Below, one piece after another: positions 1 through 5,069 of a stretch of 5,069 nt of DNA. A program made the translations under genes and the position numbers. This DNA is from Bacteroidota bacterium (lineage in GTDB: Bacteria > Bacteroidota > Rhodothermia > Balneolales > HLUCCA01). Position 1 is the stretch's first letter. Each line of letters opens with the position of its first letter. The stretch lies in NCBI GenBank assembly GCA_003448835.1, contig DLXM01000187.1, positions 1 through 5,069 of the forward strand. Reading direction: 5' to 3'. The notes beneath the pieces were generated by a model. The model saw only the letters and a program-made list of their open reading frames with translations, ran no database searches and was not told the origin of the DNA.

Positions 1-230
1 ATAGTATCCAGGTATTTGTAATACTAAAAGCCGGATTAACGGGTTCTAAAGAACTTGAGGACGATCTTCGTGAACATGTTGGAAAGGAAATCGGACCAAT
101 TGCACGTCCCGATAAAGTTACTTTTGTGGAGTCACTACCAAAAACACGGTCAGGGAAGATCATGAGACGTGTTCTTAAAGCAAAAGCAATGGGGACCGAA
201 GTCGGGGATCTGTCAACACTTGAAGAGTAA
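1..230 (+). CDS. acsA: Acetyl-CoA synthetase, C-terminal end (partial)
   Basis: Only the last 75 codons are present, read in the frame starting at base 3 and ending in TAA at 228-230; the start lies outside the window. The enzyme (AMP-forming acetate-CoA ligase, about 630-650 residues in full) activates acetate with ATP to acetyl-AMP and then acetyl-CoA in the cytoplasm. The visible part is the small mobile C-terminal lid domain. It carries the family signature PKTRSGKIMRR, whose lysine (codon 156-158) is the catalytic residue of the adenylation half-reaction and the site of regulatory acetylation in known Acs proteins. The segment ARPDKVTFVESLPKTRSGK and the ending GDLSTLEE are typical of acetyl-CoA synthetase rather than of other acyl-CoA ligases, although a propionyl-CoA synthetase cannot be fully excluded from so short a piece. 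A hairpin with a T tract follows directly, so this is probably the last gene of its transcript. Confidence 0.9.
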   Translation, partial: SIQVFVILKAGLTGSKELEDDLREHVGKEIGPIARPDKVTFVESLPKTRSGKIMRRVLKAKAMGTEVGDLSTLEE

Positions 231-237
231 GTGAATA

Positions 238-260
238 AGGCCGGCCCGGGCGGCTTTTTT
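238..260 (+). terminator. Intrinsic terminator after acsA
   Basis: Eight bases after the acsA stop, a GC-rich stem pairs GCCG (240-243) with CGGC (251-254) around a GCCCGGG loop, which may itself fold further. A run of six T follows (255-260). The two A at 237-238 can extend the stem against the first T residues if G239 bulges. This has the standard form of a factor-independent terminator and separates acsA from the FKBP gene. Confidence 0.75.
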
Positions 261-287
261 CTTTAAAATTGATCTTAAAATCAGCAT

Positions 288-318
288 TTTATTCCTGTTT
301 GAATATTTGCTAATTTTG
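288..318 (+). promoter_or_regulatory. Bacteroidota-type promoter of the FKBP lipoprotein gene
   Basis: TAATTTTG at 311-318 matches the Bacteroidota -7 consensus TAnnTTTG exactly. Nineteen bases upstream is TTTA (288-291), a one-mismatch version of the TTTG -33 element. The promoter lies between the acsA terminator and the start codon at 380. Transcription would begin near 325 and give a leader of about 55 bases. The -7 match is seen directly; the start point is inferred from spacing. Confidence 0.6.
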
Positions 319-379
319 TAGAGTCAAAAAATCGAGTATAATCATTACTCACATTAATCGAAAAATTAGAAGGAATTAC

Positions 380-1087
380 ATGTTTAAGTTTAAAAATTTG
401 ATGCTCATTTTGCTCGCAATTGTTGTTGTTGCTGGATGTAGTACTCAAGAACGTTCAAAAGCGGATATCGAAACTGATATGGACAAAGCCAGTTATGCAA
501 TTGGTTTCGATATCGGTTCGAGTTTAAAAAGCCAGGATGTTACAGATCTTGATCTTGATTTGATCCGTCAAGGTATGGCAGATGCTCAAGAAGGTACAGA
601 TACGCTCATGACTCAGGAAGAAATGATGGCTGCATTGCAAACATTCCAGGATACGATCATGCAACGTCAACAAGACAAAGCGGATCGTGAAAGTCAAGAG
701 AATATTGCAGCAGGTGAAGCTTTCTTAGCAGAAAACGCGACTAAAGATGGCGTTCAAACTACTGAAAGTGGATTACAATATCGGGTTATCGAAGAAGGTA
801 GCGGAGCACGTCCAACAGCTACCAGTTCAGTGACTGTTCACTATCGGGGTACATTAATTGATGGCACCGAATTTGACAGTTCTTATACTCGTGGAGAGCC
901 TGCAACATTCGGATTAAATCAAGTTATTCCGGGTTGGACTGAAGGATTACAATTAATGACAGTTGGTTCTAAATACGAAATAATTGTCCCTTCTGATTTA
1001 GGGTATGGCGAAAGAGGAACACAAGGTGGACCAATTGGACCAAATGCAACATTGATTTTTGAAGTTGAATTAATCAGCATTAACTGA
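380..1087 (+). CDS. FKBP-type peptidyl-prolyl cis-trans isomerase, lipoprotein (Mip/FkpA-like)
   Basis: This 235-residue protein should speed proline cis-trans isomerisation and assist folding of envelope proteins. Residues 1-20 form a lipoprotein signal: a KFK charged start, a hydrophobic core and the lipobox VAGC, with Cys20 as the lipidated residue. It should therefore sit on a membrane facing the periplasm. Residues about 33-125 resemble the helical FKBP_N dimerisation domain ([15 protein letters not shown], then a long charged helix). Residues about 130-234 are the FKBP catalytic domain. All the classic pocket positions are present: Tyr155, Phe165, Asp166, Phe177, Val182-Ile183, Trp186, Tyr209 and Phe227, so it should be active. 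Length fits Mip (about 233) and is shorter than E. coli FkpA (about 270). The ATG at 380 is supported by AGAAGGA (368-374) five bases upstream and by the signal peptide beginning there. It has its own promoter and a strong terminator, so it is probably monocistronic. Which of the Mip/FkpA/FklB names applies cannot be decided here. Confidence 0.93.
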   Translation: MFKFKNLMLILLAIVVVAGCSTQERSKADIETDMDKASYAIGFDIGSSLKSQDVTDLDLDLIRQGMADAQEGTDTLMTQEEMMAALQTFQDTIMQRQQDKADRESQENIAAGEAFLAENATKDGVQTTESGLQYRVIEEGSGARPTATSSVTVHYRGTLIDGTEFDSSYTRGEPATFGLNQVIPGWTEGLQLMTVGSKYEIIVPSDLGYGERGTQGGPIGPNATLIFEVELISIN

Positions 1088-1115
1088 TAGTTGATTGTAT
1101 TTATCGGTTTCTAAT

Positions 1116-1144
1116 ACAAAGGGTCTGCGGACCCTTTGTTGTTT
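1116..1144 (+). terminator. Intrinsic terminator after the FKBP gene
   Basis: A perfect 10-bp stem, ACAAAGGGTC (1116-1125) with GACCCTTTGT (1130-1139), closes on a four-base TGCG loop. It lies 28 bases after the FKBP stop and is followed by TGTTT. The T tract is interrupted by a G but the stem is strong. It lies upstream of the promoter of the next gene, which argues against the upstream TTG (1136) as that gene's start. Confidence 0.8.
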
Positions 1145-1167
1145 CAGTTATTCAGACGAAAAAGTCG

Positions 1168-1175
1168 TATATTTG
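1168..1175 (+). promoter_or_regulatory. -7 promoter element of the rhodanese fusion gene
   Basis: TATATTTG at 1168-1175 matches the Bacteroidota TAnnTTTG element exactly. The -33 element is poor; TTTC at 1142-1145, 22 bases upstream, is the best candidate. Transcription would start near 1182, about 35 bases before the ATG at 1217. This placement is the main evidence for that start over the upstream in-frame TTG. Confidence 0.5.
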
Positions 1176-1216
1176 AATCATATTATTATTTAAAAATTCA
1201 TTCAACATATATTATT

Positions 1217-1714
1217 ATGACTATTTCAATTGTTGGCACAATCGCTGGTGCTGCTGCCGGATACGCGTATTATTACTACATCGGCTGCATTACGGGGACT
1301 TGTCCTATCCAAACTAATCCATGGCTCTCAACACTATTCGGAGCAATCATTGGATTTTTGATTTTTTCAGAAGTATCCAAGTACCTGTCCGGTGGAAAAG
1401 GTAGTACAGATTTCACTTCTGTCAATGTCGAATCGTTTAAGGAACACATGAATGGTGATGTCATTATCATGGATGTTCGATCAGAAGGTGAATATAACGG
1501 TGGACATATTCCAGGAGCTATCCTGGTTGACGTTACCAAAGGCGATTTTAGAGAAAAAATCTCAGGTTTGGACAAAAATAAACCTGTTTTAGTCTATTGC
1601 CGATCAGGAAACCGTTCTGTAACAGCTTCAAAAATATTGAGCAAAGAAGGATTCGGCACAGTTCTTAATCTGCGCCGAGGTATGCTGGAATGGGATGGAG
1701 AAATCGCCAAATAG
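1217..1714 (+). CDS. Membrane-anchored rhodanese: DUF6132-like two-helix module fused to a sulfurtransferase domain
   Basis: The protein has 165 residues. Residues 1-22 and about 36-54 are hydrophobic, glycine/alanine-rich membrane helices. The short turn between them carries GCITGTCP and TNPWLST, with Cys24 and Cys29. This pattern resembles the small Bacteroidota membrane family I know as DUF6132. Residues about 66-163 are a rhodanese domain: Asp86-Val-Arg88, GHIPGA (96-101), and the active loop CRSGNR with catalytic Cys128 and closing Arg133, followed by a conserved-looking Trp159. The catalytic cysteine would carry a persulfide and pass sulfane sulfur to a thiol acceptor. Lysines after helix 2 suggest that the rhodanese faces the cytoplasm and the Cys24/Cys29 turn faces the periplasm. 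The frame stays open upstream to a TTG at 1136, but that lies inside the previous terminator. ATG 1217 follows a TAnnTTTG element and starts the first helix; no Shine-Dalgarno is visible. The sulfur donor and acceptor are unknown. The rhodanese call is firm; the DUF6132 match is from memory of the family. Confidence 0.88.
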   Translation: MTISIVGTIAGAAAGYAYYYYIGCITGTCPIQTNPWLSTLFGAIIGFLIFSEVSKYLSGGKGSTDFTSVNVESFKEHMNGDVIIMDVRSEGEYNGGHIPGAILVDVTKGDFREKISGLDKNKPVLVYCRSGNRSVTASKILSKEGFGTVLNLRRGMLEWDGEIAK

Positions 1715-1724
1715 GCGACTTCTC
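1698..1724. terminator. Hairpin at the convergent gene junction, possible two-way terminator
   Basis: GAGAA-A-TCGCC (1698-1708) pairs with GGCGA-C-TTCTC (1714-1724) around an AAATA loop: two 5-bp stems separated by one A.C mismatch. The TAG stop of the rhodanese gene (1712-1714) lies in the loop and the first base of the right arm. The opposing receptor gene ends 18 bases further on, at 1743. There is no true T tract on either strand, only short pyrimidine runs, so efficient termination is uncertain. The position between two converging genes is the best argument for it. Confidence 0.4.
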
Positions 1725-1742
1725 TAGTTATCCCGACTATTC

Positions 1743-4631
1743 TTATCCGCGATTAAAATTTCTGAATCGGTAGCTGAAATTTAACATCGCAAATCGAGTG
1801 AGGACGTTGGACCGAACGTCCTCCACATATCCGTCGTTAATTATGCGGTTAACGCTGTTATTTTGTCCAAGAATATCCACTACAGTAAGTCGGATTTCAG
1901 CAGCATTATTCTTCAGGAATTTATATCCCACGGATGCGTTCCAGTACATGATGTTATTATTGAATTCTTCACCCAACCCGCTGTAATGTGTGAAATTGAC
2001 ATCCGATGAAATCAACCACTTGCCTTTTGGCAAAAGGTTGACTCGGGCAAATGCTCGTCCTGTATAATAATTACTGTTCACATCGATATTACTTGCGTTA
2101 TCAACGATTGAATAACTTGCACGATAATTCAAGCTGAAATCCACATTCGGACTGATATTACTATTCACGGAAGTTCCACCATTTAGACCGATTGTCCGTG
2201 CATCTGTAATTATGTTATTATCCGATGTTGGCTGAAGGGTATAGGTAACTCCACCGTTGAGGCTCCAATTACTTTTTATGAGTTTAAATGGACGAGTATG
2301 GTTGAAAAAGCTACGAATACTCCATGATTCGCCTAAGTTGTCCGGTGAAGTGAAACGAGATCCACGACCCAAAAAGATACCTGGACGCAGCTCAGTGTCT
2401 GTCAGCGCTACGATCGTATTGTTCCCAATATAATCTGTCGTATAACTCATACTGAACATAAGAAATGAAAATTGAGCCTTTTCAGTATTTGCATATTGAA
2501 TTCGGGTAGAAACGTTATGATCATATGATGGCATAAGATCCGGATTCCCACCTCTGAGTTGCGTAGGATTAGAATTGTCAATTACATCTTGTAATTGGGA
2601 TGCCGATGGCATTCGTGTATTTCCACGATAGCTTAGATTTACATTTTTACCTTGACCCAGAGTATATCTCATATTCAATCGTGGGATCAAATAATTGTAT
2701 GTTTTTGAAGTCGAAGTAGCGATTGGATAAGTTTGTTCACCTTCCAGATTTGTGTATTCGTAAAAGAGATTAAAATTACCGCTAATCGTTCGATCATTAT
2801 ATCGATATGCAGCACCAATACTATGTGCTGTGGTCAAATTTTCATAACGACTCGTCAAATTGGGGTCCAGTACTGAGTATTGTCCGGTATTCTGATCAAA
2901 AATGAATGCATCTCTTTCAGATTTGTCCTGTGTAATAGATGGATTATACTCCAGCTGTAATTGTGATCGCTCACCAAGTGGTTCAGTAAATTGAAAATCT
3001 ACATTTAAATCATATCCACCTGTGTAGATGTCCGTGTTTTGATCTGTAATTCGACTGATGATTTCATCAGCGTAGAATAAACTTTCAGTATTTTGATACT
3101 GATCACCATCAGTTCGATTTAAATCAGTTCCAATATTTGCTGAAAATGTACGTCCTCTTTTTTCAAATCGATGTCTAAGGAGGAAGTTGTTGTCAATACT
3201 GTAATTGAAGTTGTTACTGGTACTGAATCCAAAACTCTGGTTGATAAGTTCATTCCCACCTAGTAGTGTCTGATTTCGGTCGGTTGAGTTTCGGTCTGTC
3301 AAGCTCATGTTCGCCCGTGGTGTCAGGATAAATGAGGTCCGGTCGTTAAATGAGTGTTCAACTCTGGCATTAAAACGATGGTTAAAATTCTCAGCGGTTG
3401 AAGCAGTGTTTTCGTTGTATGTTTGATCAGCATTAATCTCAGTTAAGTACTCACGTTCAGTACTTTGAATATTGTTATTATTCGTTGCATTAAAGAAATA
3501 ACTAGAGTTAATATTGGTTTTGGACATGCGATCGATATAATTCAATCCAAATGAATTGATGGTATTAGTTCCACTTTGTGATCCAACCATAAAATTTCGA
3601 GCAGCACCACCGCCACCGCGCCACATCATTCCGCCACCGCCCATACCTCCACGTCCACCACCCTGATTCGAAGCTTCGTTGATTCCGGCCAGATCTTCAC
3701 CTGAAAAATTCTGCTGATTGATGTTATTGGACATTCCTAAAAAACTAATCCTTCTGGGACCGTTAAAATAATTGAAATTCCCACTCCCCATATACCGATC
3801 ATCCGTCCCGGCCGCAGCATTTGCGCGACCAAAACGCTCAACATTCATCCCCGGCCTCGTTCGAATATTCAAAACCCTCGACTCATCACCATCCCTGAAA
3901 CCGGTAAAACGAGCTTGATCACTCATTTGATCATACATCTCAACCTCACCAACAATATCCGCAGGCAAATTCCGAAGCGTTGCTAACGCATCATCCCCAA
4001 AAAACTCCTGACCATCCAACAATACTCGTCTCACTTGTTCACCCTGAGCCTGAACCTGACCATCTTCCACCGTAATACCCGGTAATCGTTTCACCAAATC
4101 CTCAGCCGTAGCATCCGGATTCACCTTCACACCGTCAGCATTATATACCGTAGTGTCACCTCGGACCTCAACCTCAGGGCGTAATCCGGAAATCCGAACT
4201 TCGTCAAGCATCAGCGGATCTTCCTGCATAAAAACCATCAAACGGCCGATATCTGCACCATCCACAGAAACCGTAATCCGCCGCGGGACATATCCTACGT
4301 ATGAAACCTTCAATACATACTCACCATCCGGAACCCGCGCGATCTCGAACCTGCCATCGGCCCCGGCATTTGCGCCTCTATACTGTGTGAGCGTATCCGC
4401 CTGCGTAAAAAGCACCAGATTTGCACCGTTCAACGCCACTGGACGACGAGTTGAGTCCGATTGACCACCACGATTTCCTTGCATTCCACCTCGCATTTGT
4501 TGCATCATTTCCGGTGAAGGTTGCTCCATCACGATACCCCGTATGGTATAATTTGACTGATTCTGAGCCTGAGTTGTTCCACTTAAAAGTAAAAGGAAAG
4601 CGACACCGAGAAGGGTAATAATTCTATTCAT
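1743..4631 (-). CDS. TonB-receptor-like outer-membrane beta-barrel protein with carboxypeptidase-like N-terminal domain
   Basis: The protein has 962 residues and should form an outer-membrane barrel with an internal plug. Residues 1-22 are a signal peptide (NR charge, hydrophobic core, cleavage after TQA before QNQ). Residues about 27-135 are a carboxypeptidase-regulatory-like beta domain (GRFEIARVPDGEYVLKVSYV), interrupted at 35-62 by a Met/Gln/Gly-rich insert. LDEVRISG (142-149) is the usual linker of SusC-type receptors. Residues about 150-260 are a plug-like domain (ATAEDLVKRLPGITVEDG, then VLLDGQEFFGDD). The rest is a long Asn/Tyr/Thr-rich barrel ending in an aromatic strand (NFSYRFRNF), with a Gly/Met-rich loop at 321-343. 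This arrangement fits the outer membrane beta-barrel family 3 receptors (PF14905). No SusD partner lies beside it, so glycan uptake is not indicated and the substrate is unknown. The chosen start begins the signal peptide; the frame is open to a TTG at 4721, but that lies inside an inverted repeat. Base composition changes near 3780. Confidence 0.88.
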   Translation of the reverse strand: MNRIITLLGVAFLLLLSGTTQAQNQSNYTIRGIVMEQPSPEMMQQMRGGMQGNRGGQSDSTRRPVALNGANLVLFTQADTLTQYRGANAGADGRFEIARVPDGEYVLKVSYVGYVPRRITVSVDGADIGRLMVFMQEDPLMLDEVRISGLRPEVEVRGDTTVYNADGVKVNPDATAEDLVKRLPGITVEDGQVQAQGEQVRRVLLDGQEFFGDDALATLRNLPADIVGEVEMYDQMSDQARFTGFRDGDESRVLNIRTRPGMNVERFGRANAAAGTDDRYMGSGNFNYFNGPRRISFLGMSNNINQQNFSGEDLAGINEASNQGGGRGGMGGGGMMWRGGGGAARNFMVGSQSGTNTINSFGLNYIDRMSKTNINSSYFFNATNNNNIQSTEREYLTEINADQTYNENTASTAENFNHRFNARVEHSFNDRTSFILTPRANMSLTDRNSTDRNQTLLGGNELINQSFGFSTSNNFNYSIDNNFLLRHRFEKRGRTFSANIGTDLNRTDGDQYQNTESLFYADEIISRITDQNTDIYTGGYDLNVDFQFTEPLGERSQLQLEYNPSITQDKSERDAFIFDQNTGQYSVLDPNLTSRYENLTTAHSIGAAYRYNDRTISGNFNLFYEYTNLEGEQTYPIATSTSKTYNYLIPRLNMRYTLGQGKNVNLSYRGNTRMPSASQLQDVIDNSNPTQLRGGNPDLMPSYDHNVSTRIQYANTEKAQFSFLMFSMSYTTDYIGNNTIVALTDTELRPGIFLGRGSRFTSPDNLGESWSIRSFFNHTRPFKLIKSNWSLNGGVTYTLQPTSDNNIITDARTIGLNGGTSVNSNISPNVDFSLNYRASYSIVDNASNIDVNSNYYTGRAFARVNLLPKGKWLISSDVNFTHYSGLGEEFNNNIMYWNASVGYKFLKNNAAEIRLTVVDILGQNNSVNRIINDGYVEDVRSNVLTRFAMLNFSYRFRNFNRG
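3603..3671 (-). other. Gly/Met-rich low-complexity segment in the receptor barrel
   Basis: This stretch codes for residues about 321-343 of the receptor: glycine blocks of three to four, with Met330, Met335, Met336 and Trp337, and two arginines. On the + strand it appears as a C-rich run of imperfect CCACC/CCGCC repeats. It falls early in the barrel and is probably a flexible extracellular or periplasmic loop. A second Met/Gln/Gly-rich insert is coded at 4446..4529 (residues 35-62). Function is unknown. Confidence 0.7.
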
Positions 4632-4654
4632 ATTTTTGAGTAAGTAATTCGATG

Positions 4655-4662
4655 CAAAAATT
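4655..4662 (-). promoter_or_regulatory. Possible -7 element of the receptor gene (weak)
   Basis: On the - strand the bases read AATTTTTG, one mismatch from TAnnTTTG. It would place transcription near 4648, leaving a short leader of about 17 bases before the ATG at 4631. No TTTG is seen at the expected -33 distance, so this is only the best candidate in the region between the inverted repeat and the start codon. Confidence 0.25.
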
Positions 4663-4698
4663 CGTGTTTGTGATGAGGGTATGACGATACATAACAAC

Positions 4699-4734
4699 AA
4701 AGGTTGTAAACTTGATTCCAAGTTTACAACCTTT
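4699..4734 (-). terminator. 16-bp perfect inverted repeat, probable terminator of the ettA transcript
   Basis: The arms at 4699-4714 and 4719-4734 (AAAGGTTGTAAACTTG and its exact complement) are perfect over 16 bp around a four-base loop. Read on the - strand, the hairpin is followed by TTGTTGTTATG. Stem end plus tail share CCTTTGTTGTT with the terminator behind the FKBP gene, which supports a terminator reading in the - direction, between ettA and the receptor gene. On the + strand no T tract follows. An operator or leader hairpin of the receptor gene is the alternative. Confidence 0.6.
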
Positions 4735-4898
4735 AATAAGTGTCACTGATACCCTTGATTCAAGCTATTGGGATAAGATTTTGATTTACAAATAGACACA
4801 TTTTATTTACGATTCGCAGTCAACTGAAAAACCATGACTTTAAATCAAATTTTGTGTTCTATTTTGTAATACTATCAACCTTCAACTTCGTATGAAAT
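4735..4898. other. AT-rich spacer between ettA and the inverted repeat; no gene seen
   Basis: These 164 bases hold no open frame of note, no RNA gene that I recognise and no good TAnnTTTG element on either strand. The only structure is a short palindrome, CTTGATTCAAG at 4754-4764, which nearly repeats the centre of the neighbouring 16-bp inverted repeat (CTTGATTCCAAG). On the - strand this would be the 3' untranslated tail of ettA, or could contain an unrecognised promoter for the receptor gene. Confidence 0.5.
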
Positions 4899-5069
4899 TT
4901 ATCGGGTCATCGGTTTGTACTGAATTCGATGAGGCTGATCGTCAGTAATGCCTAATTTTCTACGTCTGTATTCTTCATACTCCTGATAGTTTCCTTCAAA
5001 CCAAATGACCTCAGAATTCCCCTCAAACGCCAGAATATGAGTTGCTATTCTATCCAGGAACCATCTGTC
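4899..5069 (-). CDS. ettA: Energy-dependent translational throttle protein EttA, C-terminal end (partial)
   Basis: The last 56 codons are visible, ending in TAA (4899-4901); the gene begins beyond the right edge. EttA is an ABC-F ATPase of about 555 residues that binds the ribosomal E site and gates entry into elongation according to the ATP/ADP ratio. The visible segment starts immediately after the H-loop histidine of the second ATPase domain: [17 protein letters not shown] is nearly invariant in the family. [18 protein letters not shown] and the ending [12 protein letters not shown] are typical of EttA and distinguish it from other ABC-F proteins such as Uup or YheS, whose C-termini differ. 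It is a cytoplasmic translation factor with no functional link to the receptor gene downstream. An inverted repeat about 165 bases past the stop probably ends its transcript. Confidence 0.92.
   Translation of the reverse strand, partial: DRWFLDRIATHILAFEGNSEVIWFEGNYQEYEEYRRRKLGITDDQPHRIQYKPMTR

Noticed and set aside
298..301. TTTG before the FKBP promoter as its -33 element
   Set aside because: Only nine bases separate it from the TAATTTTG element; the usual spacing is about 19-21. TTTA at 288-291 fits better.
1136..1216. Upstream extension of the rhodanese gene to a TTG start, adding 27 residues
   Set aside because: It starts inside the right arm of the FKBP terminator and upstream of a perfect TAnnTTTG promoter element. 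The added residues are charged and break the clean N-terminal membrane helix.
1276..1575. 99-codon open frame on the - strand
   Set aside because: It lies antisense to the rhodanese fusion gene, has no recognisable domain and no start signals; a shadow of the real gene.
1798..1986. 62-codon open frame on the + strand
   Set aside because: Antisense to the conserved barrel end of the receptor gene, with no recognisable protein features.
4153..4618. Two overlapping + strand open frames (103 and 65 codons)
   Set aside because: Both are antisense to the plug and N-terminal domains of the receptor; they stay open because of the C-rich + strand composition there, and neither resembles a known protein.
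1743..4631. Polysaccharide utilisation (SusC/SusD) locus
   Set aside because: The receptor has the SusC-like linker motif, but no SusD lipoprotein, glycosidase or regulator is next to it. The gene appears alone between ettA and the rhodanese gene.
4632..4721. Upstream extension of the receptor gene to a TTG, adding 30 residues
   Set aside because: The TTG lies in the inverted repeat, and the extension would put a second partly hydrophobic stretch before a complete, well-formed signal peptide beginning at 4631.

Overview
The window looks like a piece of chromosome from a member of the Bacteroidota/Balneolota group (FCB bacteria). Three things point there: perfect TAnnTTTG -7 promoter elements before two genes, a large stand-alone outer-membrane receptor with a carboxypeptidase-like N-terminal extension, and weak or absent Shine-Dalgarno signals at several starts. 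GC content is moderate to low in most places. The lineage is inferred from these features and from the general look of the proteins; no search was run.

Layout, left to right. The + strand opens with the last 75 codons of an acetyl-CoA synthetase (acsA), closed by a GC-rich hairpin with a T tract. A promoter follows, then a complete FKBP-type peptidyl-prolyl isomerase made as a lipoprotein (380..1087), closed by a perfect 10-bp terminator hairpin. Next, with its own promoter, is a 165-residue membrane protein (1217..1714) that joins a two-helix DUF6132-like membrane module to a rhodanese domain. It ends in a hairpin at a convergent junction. On the - strand, facing it, is a 962-residue TonB-receptor-like outer-membrane beta-barrel protein (1743..4631). 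Behind its start lie a 16-bp perfect inverted repeat and a gene-free spacer. The window ends in the last 56 codons of the translation factor ettA, also on the - strand.

These are mostly independent single-gene units rather than one operon: each + strand gene has a terminator behind it, and the two complete ones have promoters ahead of them. The gene mix combines central metabolism (acsA), translation (ettA), envelope protein folding (the FKBP lipoprotein), sulfur or redox chemistry at the membrane (the rhodanese fusion) and the outer membrane (the receptor). No mobile element, CRISPR array, tRNA or rRNA was seen. I found no convincing new multi-gene system. The items most worth a second look are the DUF6132-like/rhodanese fusion, the sharp base-composition change at the plug/barrel junction of the receptor gene, and its Met/Gly-rich segments.
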